This document shows, piece by piece, positions 1-12,800 of a stretch of DNA of 64,000 nt. The notes under the pieces were generated by a model. That model saw nothing but the letters and a program-made list of their open reading frames with translations. It was not told the origin of the DNA and did not search any database. The position numbers and the translations under genes are program-made. The stretch lies in contig JANBPT010000005.1 in assembly GCA_027575765.1 (NCBI GenBank), positions 96,035 through 160,034 of the forward strand. Direction: 5' to 3'. The DNA is from Tieghemiomyces parasiticus (taxonomy: Eukaryota > Kickxellomycota > Dimargaritomycetes > Dimargaritales > Dimargaritaceae). The stretch's first letter is position 1. The number at the start of each line of letters is the position of its first letter.

Positions 1-16
1 TAGCGCCTTCCTACAG

Positions 17-3000
17 ATGTTAGCTGAGCCCTTACGGGATCTGTTCTCGGGCGGCGATTTTATCCCGCCCACCACGGTGACCACCTGCTGCAAAGTCTTT
101 GATTTCCTACGTGCGCTGGCCGCCGAGCAGCCTGTCCCGCTAAGTCCCGACAATTGGGAACTACTGGTGGCCACCTTGGTTGGCATCTACGAGTCCCTAC
201 CGATGAATCACGTCTACCGGTCAGCCCGCGAATTTGGTCTGGCCGCTCCCGAACCCGATCCCGCAGCGAAGTCCCACCGACACCGGCAATCCAACGGTAG
301 TTCTCGCAGTCATGACACGGTCGGCAGTCACAGTAGCGGTACCCCGGCGGCGCCGGTCAAACCGGCCAACCCGGAGCCGTCCTTAGTCATCGAGGACATG
401 GTGGGTCAGCTCGTGGAAACCATCTTCATCTGCGCCATCGCCTCGCGTTCCCAGAACGCGGCCCTGTGGCGCCGCTTAACCACCTCTTTCTCCTGCAACC
501 CCAATTGGCGCAGTTTAGTCGGATTCTGGGGGTTTACCGTCAGCCGGATCGCCGTCGTGTGCTCCCAGCAGTTCTTTACGCATTTTCCGCTTCCACCTGC
601 TCTGGCCGAACCACCCACTTCTGTGGCGTCCGACAGCGAAGGGACCGCTAGTGCCGATACCATCGAGAGCTTGGCCAGCGTAGCTTCGGAGGGCCCCGAT
701 CCACCGCCAAGCCCCCACCGATCGGTCACCGCCCTCATGGGCCAGGGCTCTGTTGCCCTTCCTGACCGACTCCGTGACAGTCGCAATAACCGGAAATTAC
801 GGTACATGACCCTAGATTTTGATAGTTCGCGTCAGCGCCGGCACTCGCGGGCCCTGTCCTTGGGCACGGGCGAGGCCGTCATCCATGCGAACGCCGCCGC
901 AGGGTCCAGCGCCGCTTTGCTGGACCACAGCCGCGGCCGAAGTCTAGATCAGCGTCCCAGATCTCGGTCACCAAGGTTCCCGAACTCACTGCAGCCGCCA
1001 CCGCGCCAGCCATCACCAGTTACGCGTGGCGGATCAGCCCCCGTCTCGCCTGTCCATTCTGAAGGCAGCACGCCGACTTCACCACGCTCCCCGCTCGGGT
1101 TCACTACCCAAGCCCCCCGACCCGGTCGGCGCGTCCGCGAGTTTATCTCCAACCAGGCGACCGCATCCTTCCCCCAGAGCCATGGACTCATCATTGAGAG
1201 CGCCGAGCGGGACTACAGCCAACTCCGCCCGCGCCACTCGGCCACCCGGAATGGCATCCGGCCTGCACCCGCTGGCACCGCCAAGCCGGATGCCCGAGGT
1301 CGGTCGCGCGGGGCCTCGTTCAAAGCCGCTATTAGCCGTGATCGCCGTCGCCTCGTCCCCAAATACTTTCGGCGCCAACTGCAACGATCCTCGGCCCTGG
1401 TTAATGAGGTCGACGGGTCAAATGCGAATAGCCATATTAATACCCCGCCATTATCCACACGTGGTTTGGGGCCAGGTGAAGCTCCCGGAGACATGGCTGA
1501 TTCTCAATACCCACTGGGACTTCATTCAACGGTCAGCTCCATGCGGGGTGCGATCAGCCGGGAACCCAGCCACCAACCCACTCAGTCGGCCCTTGTCCTC
1601 CGGTCGCTGGATACCCTGCCCACGACCGCCCTTATCGCCGAGGGCGCCCTCAAGGACCGCCTGGGCCCCCATACGGACTGGGACGAGACTAGCTACGCCC
1701 AGCAACTACTGCTCGACGCCCAACTGTACGCGCACCCCACGCAGACTAACCGGGCGGCCCATGGTCGGTTCGTCCTCGGTACCCTCGACCAGCCCTGTGT
1801 GGGGCTCACCACGGGGGTCAGCGCCCTAGTGTACTTGGAACGCCTGGTGGACAGTGTGAACTGGTACGAACGGGAGTCGGTGTACATTTGGTCCCAGCTT
1901 CTCTCGGTGATTGGCCACCCCAACCAGATCCTGTACGTCCCGCTCCTGCTGTCGATGGTACGCGGTATAATCCGGGTGTGTGACACGTTTAACTCGGTCA
2001 ACGGGCTTCTGCACTCCCGGTCCGCCGCTTTCCGTCGGTTACCCTACGAGGTCGTGGTCAACCATCCCAAGATCCGGTATTTATTAACTCCACAGCCCGT
2101 GTCCGCGTCCCGGACCGCCCCATCCCTTGCAGCGGATGCACTCCCCGCCAGAGACGACGTCTGCCCGCTCGATGCCATCCTGCTACATTACTCGCCTTGG
2201 GCCTTAGCCCCTTTCCTGTTTGAGGTCTGCTTCCACCCTGACGTCCGCTCGCGCTACCAACGCGCTCGGCTCATGGACCCGGGTCCCCACCTGGATCCGG
2301 CAAGCCAACCCGGCAGTGACCCCTTCACCCTAGCCGGGATCCATGGTCTGATCGGGGCTATGCCGGCCCCTATCGACCTGGCCCCCGGGACCAAGTCAGA
2401 CCTAGACTGCGACTCGCCGACCTGCCGGGCCTATCCGCTGGCCCTGGCCGCGCTCTGCCGCCTCATGTGCCGTGTCCAACCAGCCAATGTACCACTCACC
2501 TACTTGGCACACTTTTACCACCTCATTATTACCTCCCTGGCCACTCGCAAACCGGCAGTCCTCAACATCATCTATAACCATTGCTACCCCCTCTTCTCGG
2601 TAGCCTTGCCGCATGTGGAGATACTCGCCATACCCGTGGCGTACAGCGTCCGTCGCCTCCTTGTTTACTCGGAGGGATTAGAATCGAGCGCCCGGGCCAA
2701 CGCCCTCCGCCTCCTACTCGCTATCCAGCTCTATTTACAGGCCCGCCCTGACCGGCCCTGCCAGGTTTTACGCACCAACGAAACGTACGCCCTGACCTTC
2801 ACCGCCGGTGTTACCGTGACCGCCGGGCAGCTGAACGACGAGCTCATCCGTACGGTGTTCGAACCTATCCTCTTCGCTAAGGAAAACTGGGACACAACCG
2901 AGCCCGGCGTGTTTCTCATCGTCCGCGAGCTCGTGCATGGGATCGCTCTTTTTACCGTCACCAACTTGCTCGCCGTGCGCCCGGCCTTCACCCCCGAGTT

Positions 3001-5343
3001 GATCCGGGCGACTGTACTCCGGCTGGCTCGCCTTCTAGCGGATGACCGGCTCGAGGTAATCGATCTAGCGGTCCAGGCCCTGCTCGGGATTATCAACGTG
3101 CCCAACGCTGCCCAGCGGCTGCCGGCCACCCTCCATGTAGACTACTTACACATGGTCCTATGGACCATCCATATTCAGTTGGATCGGTTTGCGTGTCAGC
3201 CCACCCGGCCCCGGGCTAACATCGTCATGGATGCCATACGGTGTTTACTGGAGTGGCTCATGCGGCTGCCCATAACTTTCATGCATAACCACCACCTAAG
3301 TTCCTTGGTCTGGCCCACTTTGGAGCGCGTCTTTTCCGTGGACGCCGAGGTCGTCGGTCTAGCGGATTCCCCCGGCAGACCAACGTCGCTCGGCCTGGCC
3401 ACGCACCTGGCCCGTGTGTACAGGGAACTGGAGCAGTTAGTGGACCAGATCAGCCCGGGTGAACCGGGTTCGACGAATCGTGATGACCTTCAGACGGGGA
3501 TCCGGGTGACCCCAAGCAAACTGCTTGGTTACTTCCCGCAGCAACCCCCGCCTTCGCCGCCGGCCCCGCTCGCGGCCGAAGATCCCGAACAGGCGAAGGA
3601 ACTCTGCCGGTTGTTGCGTGATACTGCCGCGGTCGCGATTGACCACCTGCTGGTTCACTACGATAATTTCCCGCCACGCCGCGGGGTGGAATACGCCCGC
3701 AGCTCCATCACCGAGCCTTACCTCGATTCGGACGACCCCGATGATACCGACAACATGTTCTTGGCTCTTAATGCCCGAAGCCTGGTCACCTTCTTGCGTC
3801 CCCAGTCGACTGGCTCAAGCCCGATTATTATGATCCGCAATGCCGTCGGGAAGTTCCAGTTTGTGGAGCATACCTACCGCGTAGTGCAGGCCTTAGAGGA
3901 GCAGTCGACCCGTTCACGGGCTACGTCCGTCGACGAGACCTCCTTGGCCTACGGGTGCGACGTGCGTTGCTGTGTTAGCCAAGGGAGTGGGCCTGGGGAG
4001 GATGGCGTCGGCATCCTACGGGCCCCCGCGGGATCGACCGTTCCGACACCGTTTTCCTGGCCCAAACTCCGTGACGACCTGCCTGAGGCGGCCGCCGAGC
4101 CTCATTACGATAAGATGGCCCACGATGTCCAGGAGTTTGCCGAACTGGAGGACCAAGCACTGGAAGATGAGTCCCGTCAGGCGGCCGTCCAACCTTCGCC
4201 GTACCTTCCCATGGAACACCGGTACGCGACGGTTGCCTACCGCGATAGTCGCTCCCATGAAGACCGGGCCACCGACCATCTAATCTATCCATCCAATCTC
4301 TTGCCCTCAGGACCTGGTATGGACGGCGCCAGCGTTAAACCAAGGACGATCATGCCGGACTACGGCTGGTGCGTCCTGTCCCGGTCTAAAAACCTCTATC
4401 GCGACATCCGCCACTTGGACACCCTAAACCCCCTAGAGTGTTTCAAGGTGGCCGTACTGTACGTGGGTAACCAGCAGATCGATGAGACCTCCATCCTGGC
4501 CAACACCGCCGGCAGCCCGGCCTATGAGACGTTCGTAAAAACCCTGGGCTGGGAGGTGGATCTCCGCACCCATACAGGCTATACCGGCCGACTCCTGCGT
4601 AATGGCAGCGATGGTGAGACCGCCATCTACTACTGCACCTCGTTCCTCGAAATCATGTTCCACGACGCCACACGGATCCCCACGGACCCCCGTGACCGGC
4701 AGTGTATTCGCAAGGTAGGTCGTGGGCCTCACCCTGAACAAGTTTGGCTTGTGGTCTGTTATCAATAAGCTGGCCACTGCACTCTTGCCGCTGTTTTCAT
4801 TTTAGGCTAACCCCTGACCTGCTTCAAACTTTGGCTACCATGTTGCTTAACCTGTCTGCCACCCTCCCCGCCCCTTTCCCGTTTTCTCAGAAACGCCACG
4901 TTGGTAACGATCACGTCCACATCGTCTGGAACGAAAACAATATGGATTTCATCCCAGGGACCATTTCCGGTGATTTTGGTAACGTCCAGATTATCATCAA
5001 CCCACTTAGCGAGGAACTGTGTGGGATCCGGACCTTCCACGACAGAAAGGTGTCCACCTACGGCCCACTCATGGACGGCACGGTGGTCAAGTACGAGTCC
5101 TTGGGTCCTTTAGTCCGCGCCACAGCCATACACGCCCAGCGCGAAATCTTCCGCAACCGTATGCCCCACGCCCTACCGCCATACGTGGTCCGCCGCCGCG
5201 AAATCTCCAAGCTCGCCGAGAAACATGGGCTTGCCAATTTATCAGCTCCGACCCTCGGTGCCGGGCTGGCTTCCGAACCCCCTGAGTATACTAATGAGCA
5301 ATCGGCCTCGCAGAGCACCACTTCCTTCTCATTCTTCCGGTAA
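17..5343 (+). CDS. RalGAP alpha-type GTPase-activating protein (3' part of gene)
   Basis: Rap/Ran-GAP family protein that would switch off a Ral/Rheb-like small GTPase. Two exons are visible: 17-4714 and 4891-5343. The donor is CAAG/GTAGGT and the acceptor TTTCTCAG, phase 0, giving about 1,716 residues. The GAP domain starts near residue 1473 (FKVAVLYVGNQQ) and crosses the intron. Exon 2 opens KRHVGNDHVHIVW, where Asn1572 matches the catalytic asparagine thumb of this family. The long N-terminal part is helical-repeat-like with a Ser/Pro/Arg-rich stretch (about residues 80-480). A stretch near 2500-2620 (TRKPAVLNIIYNHCYPLF) resembles RalGAP alpha more than TSC2. The bases before the first ATG (CTTCCTACAG) look like a splice acceptor, so upstream exons probably lie outside the window and residue 1 here may be internal. 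TSC2 is the main alternative. Confidence 0.85.
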
Positions 5344-6219
5344 ATTGCCGGTGTTTAGTGGAACAGACAACTTCTGGGGGCTTTAGTGTAGTCATCCTAG
5401 TGATATGGTATACAATAAATGGGTCCGTGAATTTTTTGAGAACTGTTGGGGTTACATTTGGGATTTATTGTGAGGAGTGAAGATCTTGGCTTAACTTGGG
5501 AATGCTGCCTCGGTATTGTCTTGATCATGGCATCCCATTCTTTGGTCGATATGTTGGGCTGAGCCGTCCATCGAACACCCCCTTCCCCCAGCTTTACATA
5601 TATATATATATAAATATATTAGTTGCCGCAGCATCATCCCATGAATCGACGGCGGCTAGTTCGGCATATGGAAAGGCCCCTCCTAGGTTCCATTTAGAAC
5701 GGCTGAGGCGTCCAGTGGCATGGATGCTTCGACGGCTATATTGTGGCACAAACCCCGCCAGCGCAGTACGAGTATGTAGTACCACTGAGATGAAGTAGAT
5801 TTTAACAATAGCCACACCGCTGACGAGGCTCGTTTACTACAGCAGCAAGTGGCCTTCGAGAAACAATAACCTTCACCCTTCGGCGTCCAGGTCGACCGTG
5901 CTATTAAAGGCGAGCCGTAGGGCCCATCCTCACTCTACAATCCGTCCCCTGACATCGTTACACAAGTATCCTTCCTGTGGCCGATTCCTCCCCGTCATAG
6001 CTAGGTCACCATCAACCGTCCCTAGGCGTCTCCGTCTTCCGCCTCGCTGCCAAGCCTTAACCTCCCTGACCCCCCCTCGCCGTTACCTTACTCGTATAGC
6101 TCATCTCACTTCGCCTTTAACCCCATTCCAACTTGGTCGCCGCCTTGCCTCGCTTGCTTACTACTACGCGCTTCAAATCTCCCCCCCTCGCTGCCTTCTT
6201 TATCCTCCCTACACCGGCG
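5344..6219. other. intergenic region with (TA)n microsatellite
   Basis: 3' flank of the RalGAP-like gene and 5' flank of the SPRY gene. It holds a TA dinucleotide run at about 5598-5612. The last 250 bases before the ATG at 6220 are pyrimidine-rich, as in a fungal promoter/leader. I see no convincing coding segment. Confidence 0.6.
5414..5419 (+). terminator. polyadenylation signal AATAAA
   Basis: Canonical AATAAA 71 nt after the RalGAP-like stop codon, a likely 3'-end processing signal for that transcript. Confidence 0.5.
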
Positions 6220-7125
6220 ATGCCACTCTTCTCATTTAGCCGTCACGGCCAGGACGACGGTCATCGCCACAATTATCAGGCGCCAAACGGTGGCCTCCCG
6301 ACCTACAACCAGGCCGCCGCCTGCCCGGAACCCAACTACGCCTTTTCCCCCACCAAGAACGCCTCCGTCGACAAGTTTGAGCTCGGCCGGACCTTCCAGC
6401 GACAGTTTCCCCCGGAGCGCCACCTGATCAACCTAGCGCCGCAAGACATGGCCCGGCTGCAGGACCATGGCTTGGCCACTCACCAGTTCGTGTTTCCCCC
6501 GCTGTTCGGCCGACGCAACACGCCCACCGAGATGTACGACTACGGACAAGGCCCTAATAACGTGATCTTTACCAGTCCCACGTCGTTTCGGTTCCAGTAC
6601 GAACTCGACTCGTGCGTCCAGACCGACCTCCCGCTGCCGAGCACCATCCTTGATCATTACGAGCTCGACTCGTACGAGGTCACCATCCGCTCCAAGGCTG
6701 CCAATACCGTGGTAGCTGTTGGCTTGGCCACCCGGCCGTACCCACCATTTCGTCTCCCCGGATGGAACGCCGAGAGTGTCGGGTACCACAGCGACGACGG
6801 TCGCAAGTATTATAATGATCCCGAGGGTGGTCGGGACTACGGCCCACCCTTCGGCCAGGGTGACACCATTGCCGTCCAGTACTGCAAATCCCCCGGCCAG
6901 GTCGTATTTTACAAGAACCAGCAGCCCCTAGGAATTGCATTCAGTAACATCCGCGCCCCGCTGTTCCCGACCGTTGGCGCGGATGGTCCATGCGAGCTGA
7001 GCGTCCGGTTCTTTCCTTCCCAAAGATCCCCCGATAACGCCGGACCCGCCCCGGCTTACCAGCCCACCGCTGGTTTCCCTCAGCGTGACAACAACAACCT
7101 GCCTCCGCCGGCCTACACTTCCTAA
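6220..7125 (+). CDS. SSH4/EAR1-like SPRY-domain endosomal ubiquitin-ligase adaptor
   Basis: 301-residue protein with a SPRY domain at about 148-265. The segment AVGLATRPYPPFRLPGWN is typical of the fungal Ssh4/Ear1 group, which recruits the Rsp5/NEDD4 ligase to cargo at endosomes and vacuole. It ends in PPPAYTS, where PPAY is a PPxY motif that binds WW domains; an LPTY motif lies at 26-29. No transmembrane helix is visible, whereas yeast Ssh4 and Ear1 have one near the N terminus, so this copy may be soluble or peripheral. The start is the first ATG in frame; the upstream in-frame sequence has only a TTG at 6133. Single exon. The domain is clear; the adaptor role is inferred from the SPRY subtype plus the PPxY. 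Confidence 0.75.
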   Translation: MPLFSFSRHGQDDGHRHNYQAPNGGLPTYNQAAACPEPNYAFSPTKNASVDKFELGRTFQRQFPPERHLINLAPQDMARLQDHGLATHQFVFPPLFGRRNTPTEMYDYGQGPNNVIFTSPTSFRFQYELDSCVQTDLPLPSTILDHYELDSYEVTIRSKAANTVVAVGLATRPYPPFRLPGWNAESVGYHSDDGRKYYNDPEGGRDYGPPFGQGDTIAVQYCKSPGQVVFYKNQQPLGIAFSNIRAPLFPTVGADGPCELSVRFFPSQRSPDNAGPAPAYQPTAGFPQRDNNNLPPPAYTS

Positions 7126-7561
7126 AGCGGAACCGGAGAGGGATTGCACCTTTCACGGCTGGCAGCTACCTCCGAGTATCGTTCGATCCCGATCCGGTCC
7201 AAAGGTGCCGCTATGCACTTTTCATTAATTTTGTACAATCATCATAAAATTTTCGGGTCCATTGCTACGGAGTAGCGAGAGTGTAGTGTACAATGTGTGT
7301 TATTGCTCGCGAGTGCGGGTAGTTAAATACACTGGACTGTACCCGTACCCGTGGGTCAAAGGAGATAGGGGGGCATGGAGGGGCCCCTGGTGTGGCGGAT
7401 GAATCATGAGCGGTGTTACTTTGGGTATGAGCGGGTGGACCGCAAATGTGTGACGAGGGGAGAGGTAAGAAGTACAGGGGAGGGGCGAGAGGGTGACGGG
7501 TAACCCCGAGTGTTGCCCAATGGACCGAATTACGGTCGATTAGAGAAGTCGGTAGTCTAGG
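7126..7561. other. convergent intergenic region
   Basis: Shared 3' flank of the SPRY gene (+) and the NEM1-like gene (-). It is G-rich on the + strand from about 7320 to 7500. No gene or RNA recognised. Confidence 0.5.
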
Positions 7562-8757
7562 CTATGTGGCTTTCTTGTCCGAAAATAGGCGAAATCCGAG
7601 GACAGATCGGATATCTTGGGTGAACCGTAGGGCATCAAGGAACGGCAATAGGTCCAAGAGGGCCTCGTCCTTGGCGTTATTATTGTACCAGGCCAAAATG
7701 GGAATTCCATTCTCTATAAAGAGTGTACGGTAGGGATTAGGATGCGCCAAAAGTAGGGTTAGGATGAGCCTCACCAGTGTAAGAATTGGATGTAATACTC
7801 GGGTTGCGGCCTGGGCCAGAGCAGCGGGCCTCTCCAGCGTAGGGCATCGTGTCAAAAAACTTGTCCGCCCGATGAAGTAGGTACACGTGCGCTTACCCTT
7901 ATTTAAAGCGTAGGATACGGGTGAGTTGTCAATCAAACACACGTGGGATAAGTCGGGTTCGACAATGGCCAGGTCCTTGACAAAATTAGTTCCTTGCTGG
8001 ATGCAGGACTGTTGTCAGATACACCGCAGTGAAAAAGTGAGGGGAAGGCCGAGTGAGAATAAGGAAAGGTTACGGACGAGGAGTCAGTCGGGTTACCAAT
8101 AGCTGAAAGGTGTGAAGAACCAAGCCGAGCAGTCGGTTATGGTAGATCTGGGACCTGTTACTTACGTCGCGAAAGTAGCGCTGGTGGATGAGAGTCCCCT
8201 TCGGGTCCAAGGAATCGATGACGGGGTCGGCGTACTCCATGATGGAGGCGGTGAAGACGACGACGTGGTACCATTCGCTCACCTACCGAAGTACGCGCGG
8301 GGCGGTGTGTGGTTGGTAGAGGTCCATAGGGGAGAGGGCGGGAGTTAGATTAACGAACTGTGTTTAGCAACGGGTCGCGTAGCAACCTACAACGACCTGT
8401 CGTGGTCCACGGCCTACTCGCACCTCAAAACCTGACGTATAACCGTACCTTCTTGAGAAAATAGTCAACGTGCGGCCGCTTGTAGATATAATATAGACAG
8501 GATATGTCGTCTACGAACACCTCGACGACGTGGCTGTAGGAACCCGACCCGCCCAGCAGTGAACCGTGGATGAGAGTCTCATCCAAGTCGAGTACCAGGG
8601 TTTTTTTGCGTAGGGCCGGTGACTTGCCGACCGACGATGGCGGAGTAATGGAGGCACTGGGGCGTTGACTAGACCGTACGTAGGACAGGTCGCCCTCAGA
8701 TAGGTACGAGCGGTGTATGGGGCGCATGGGAGACGGTTTATACTGGTTGTCCGCCAT
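7562..8757 (-). CDS. NEM1: NEM1/CTDNEP1-type phosphatase, four exons
   Basis: FCP1-homology (HAD) protein phosphatase. The family dephosphorylates lipin/Pah1 at the nuclear envelope/ER with Spo7. Exons in transcript order are 8757-8449, 8282-8166, 8008-7897 and 7713-7562 (phases 0, 0, 1), giving 229 residues. The catalytic DxDxT motif is [12 protein letters not shown] (Asp57, Asp59). It is followed by [44 protein letters not shown] and the C-terminal [19 protein letters not shown], all in family order. 8757 is the first in-frame ATG of exon 1. A possible acceptor (TTTACGTTTCAG) lies further upstream at about 8834, and the expected membrane anchor is absent from this model, so one or more 5' exons may be missing. 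Confidence 0.85.
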
Positions 8758-9803
8758 GACGTGAGGAAACGAATGGGGCCGCGGACGGAATAGGTAGGAG
8801 GGATCGCGGGGATGACCGATGGGGCTAAGGCGGCTGAAACGTAAATGAAATACCAATGCCTAGGGAGGAGTAAGGTGGTGGGGACCAAGGGACGTGTGGA
8901 GGTGGAAGTTCCGCGGAGGGGTACTGACAGTCCCTGTCCTGCTGGTCGGGGCTCAATTATGTGGCGTACCGGGTGGCCACGTCAGACGACACCTCCGCCC
9001 TCCGCCTTGATCTTCAATCCGTAGTGCGGGCATTGAAATCGTGGGATAATGCTTTGTGTATGGCCCTGAATATTCTACCGCTTTTTACAAACGGGTATGT
9101 GCCGTACCGATGTTGTGTAGCACACCACCCGTGTGTAGTATGTGCGTTTCAATGGATATGAATTTTGTGTTGTAACGAGCCGGGCCGTTTGCATTGCTAA
9201 ACACATGGTAAAGTGAGAAACGTTAGCACGATGGGCAAAGGTCGAGCCTGTTAATACGTTGTCCCACAGCAGGCTGCAGTTATTCATTCCATTTCTTAGA
9301 TGAGGCTTCTCTGCCCAGCCATCAATGACATTGACCTAGGCTGGTCTGGTAGGTAGCGTCTACCTGGCACTGTCAGTGCAGCTCGAGGACTTGGCGGCAC
9401 CAACAACTACAGGCGCAACGCAGGATCCACCAGTTCTGGCGTATAATGCGACGACGCATACTAGCTGGCCACAGCCCGTGCAAACAACGTGTTACCCAAT
9501 GCGCGCAGTTGGCGAGTGAGTAGCGCATACTTCCCATCTCAGCAGGCGCAAAACTAAATCTGCTGCTATGCGAACACCACTGCAAAATACAAAAGGATTG
9601 AGAAGGTCGCGAGATATGAAGGGTTGACGTCGTTTGCGCAACGGATAGATAGTCTCGGGTGAGGGGTGGGTAGTTCGCGTGCATCTCAGTCACACCCCAG
9701 TTATTCATGAGTGCAATTAAAAGTGAACCATAAAATGATCGACGGTATATACTACTCTATTAGATTAAATGGGGTTTTCTTAGCTTACGTGTCCGCCTCG
9801 CGG
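8758..9803. other. intergenic region, possible missing 5' exons of the NEM1-like gene
   Basis: Contains a candidate splice acceptor at about 8834 on the minus strand, directly upstream of the NEM1-like exon 1. The short open frames here do not resemble a known protein. No RNA gene recognised. Confidence 0.4.
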
Positions 9804-12800
9804 CTAGTTCGCCCCCACGATAACCTGTCCCAAGAGCTTGTACGCCGCCGGTAGGCATGTCATGGCGAGGGGGCCCAGAAGGAGCCCGTGTGGGCCAAAC
9901 GCCCAGAGGCCGAGGAGGACAGCAAGGGCAGCGAAGAACGGGTTGGTATCAGGGATGGCCGCGTAGAATACTGGATCAACAACCCATTCGACCAGGATGT
10001 GGGCGCCGAGGAGACCACCGGCGGTCAAAAACTGACCCTGGGCGAGCAGCCAGAGGGTGGGTGGGACGGCGACAAACCATGAGTTAACCACAGGGACGAC
10101 CGCGATCGCGCCGGAAGCTAAGGCGCAGGTATAGACCAAGGCGCGGATCCCCCAGTACCGCAGGGTAACCCAGGTGAACAGGGAGTGGAACACTGCCATC
10201 TGGACCGAGCATAGGAGGATACCACCGATGCTCCGTTCGATGGCACGCCTCAGGTGTTGTTCCCGATCGATGAAGACTAGCACGCGACCCAGGGAGTGGA
10301 GGACCGACTGGTCCTGGACTAGCAATGAGTAGAGGGTAACGAAGAAGAGCAAAATGCGGAAGAGCACGTCAAATCCCACACTGAGGATCCGGACTAGCGT
10401 CAGGAGGCTGGCGCTGAAGGCCCGCAGTGCTTCCGTACCCAACCGGCCAACCGTGGTAATGGCTGCCCGGTGCAGGTCGGCGACCAGGTGGAGTAGGTGA
10501 GTGTTTTGGGCGATCACGGCGGACGTGGTCAACGTATAGAGCTCCCGAAGGGCATTCGGGTACAAGGTGGGCTGCAGAAGCGAGGACCAGGTACGGGTGC
10601 GGAAGGCCTGAACGAGGAAGGTAAGGGCTGGGGGATGACATTCCGGGTCACAGGCGGTGGCCCCTGGTGCGAAAGGCGAATCGACGGGGCACACTGCGCA
10701 ACCTTCACCGTAGGCGGCCGGCACGGACAGGGAAATGGATTCAGGCGTCGAGGACCAGGCCGTCCTCAGGTTATCGGTGGCCGCTGTCCGGTCAACAGGG
10801 GTGGTCGCATCGGGTAGCGACGGTTCGTGCAGATGAAGACCAGCGGCTTGGAGGCGCGGCCGGTCGGCAATGATGGAACCGAGGTGCTTGAGGGCCATGA
10901 TGTGGCTGTCGCGGTCGGCCGGGTCAAGTATAGACTCAGCGGTGACCGGGTACGGCTGGTCACCACTGATAACCGGCCGTGGCGAGCTCACCTCACCTTT
11001 GAACGCGAGGTACTGGCGGCGGAACCGTTTGAACAGGGCGGCCGCGGTGACATTACTGCCGGGGTAGTGCTCCTGGAGCTGGGCGTTGGCCCAGGTGGAC
11101 AGCTCACCCTGGAGCCCAAGGGTGAGCGCGATGAGTTGGTGGGTCAGGGTTTCGGACACCCCCGTCAGGTTGCTGGCCAACCATGGGTGCCGACGGTGGT
11201 CGAGTCGGTCTCCAGGCGAGAGTGTACTGACGACTCGAATGAACTGGTAGGAATCGTCCAGGAACTGCGCCGTCTCCTCGGCGGCTTTGTAGACCAGAAA
11301 GCCAAGGGCCACCGTACCCACCGTGGCCACACCGCCAATGAGGAGGGCCGCTACCAGTCCGTTGAGGGAGCTGATTAGCCTCCGCTGGAGTGAGCGGTGG
11401 ACGGCGGCCCCAACACGGCCCATACTGTGGATAACCAACCGACAGGCCAGTAGGAAATGCGTCAGCAGCGTGTAGGGCATGCTAACTATGAAGCCGGCGC
11501 AGGCCCAGATCCGGGTCCGAAATTTGGCGACTGGGGAGTTCACAGGGGGAGGCGCAGGTACGGGCAGATTGAATTCCGCCATGGACAGCTCACCACTCGA
11601 TACGCCGCTGTCGCTGTCTCTACTCCAGCCGGTCGGCGTGGGTGGGGATGAAGGTTGAACCAGAGGAGTCGATGAACACGTGCAGGGCGAGCGCTGACGC
11701 AGGCGGAACTGGCGCATAGTACGTTGGATACGAACAACCATGGGCTGAACAACATTGGTGGCTAACGCAGCCAGGATGTAGACCCGTACGAGGCGGAGGC
11801 CGCCGCGTAGGGCGATGTGACCTAGTAGCATACCGAGTACTAACAGGGCCGGCGTTTGTAGATCAGCCGCTTGAATCTGGCCAGTCTGAATGGCCTCCGC
11901 CAAAAGTGAAAGCAAACACAGTCGGAACACAGCGGCGATCCACCACCACGAGGCCTTAGGGTCCACACTGTCGGCTTGCGGATCCAGGGATTCCGTAGGG
12001 CCTGCGGACTTGGCGTGGTTATTAATCGCCGACCGTCCTGGCAGGTGGGACCCAGGGTTCGGCACGCGGAACTGGTCGCCGAAGGTGAAGGGCGGCACGT
12101 TGGGTGCGCGGAAAATAATGGGTGAGATTCTATCGAGGAAGCGGCGCTTAACGCTATACGCGGCATCAGGCCGGTGGAACAGCCTGGGTGGGGCCGGGCT
12201 GAAGACGCCGCTAGACGAGGGTGCGAATTGGAACGGGACAGGGGATTTGGGTACGGTCAAAAGTGACGCCGATCGGGTCGGAGGTGATGAGGATACGGAG
12301 ACGGTAGGACCCACTGGCTCAACTTCGCATGCCTGGTTCGAACCCAGGACGCGGTCGATAGTTAGCGGGGAGATGGGCCCGGATTCTAAAGACCGGCCGG
12401 GCAGCGCGATAGGGGAGACAGGGGCTTTGACCGTAGGAGACGACAGTCCGAAGGGCGGGGAGAGGGGTCGCCGTGCCGCCAGTAGCGGACTACGCGGACC
12501 GGTTGGACTACCTGGCCGACTACCCGGGTTGGAGCCAAATAAGCGCGGCGAAATGGTGAAGTCGGACGCTGGAAAGGCCGCGGTACCGAAGCGTGGCATG
12601 GCCTCTTCCTGCGCCACGGGGTTGTCCTTGCGCTTGGGCGGGCGGGCCTTACGGGCGGACCGTGGCAACGTATTACGCGGGCGTTCCCGCCAGCCGGCAC
12701 AGGTGTCGCAGCGAGTTCCGGTCGGTGAGGTATCGGTGTCATTATCGGGTGCGCTAGTTGGTACCGTGAGGACTTTGGGCGGTGAAACCCTTGCCAGATA

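Noticed and set aside
12332..12348. CCTGGTTCGAACCCAGG, resembling a tRNA T arm/B box
   Set aside because: It lies inside the TMEM245-like coding exon and has no other tRNA parts.
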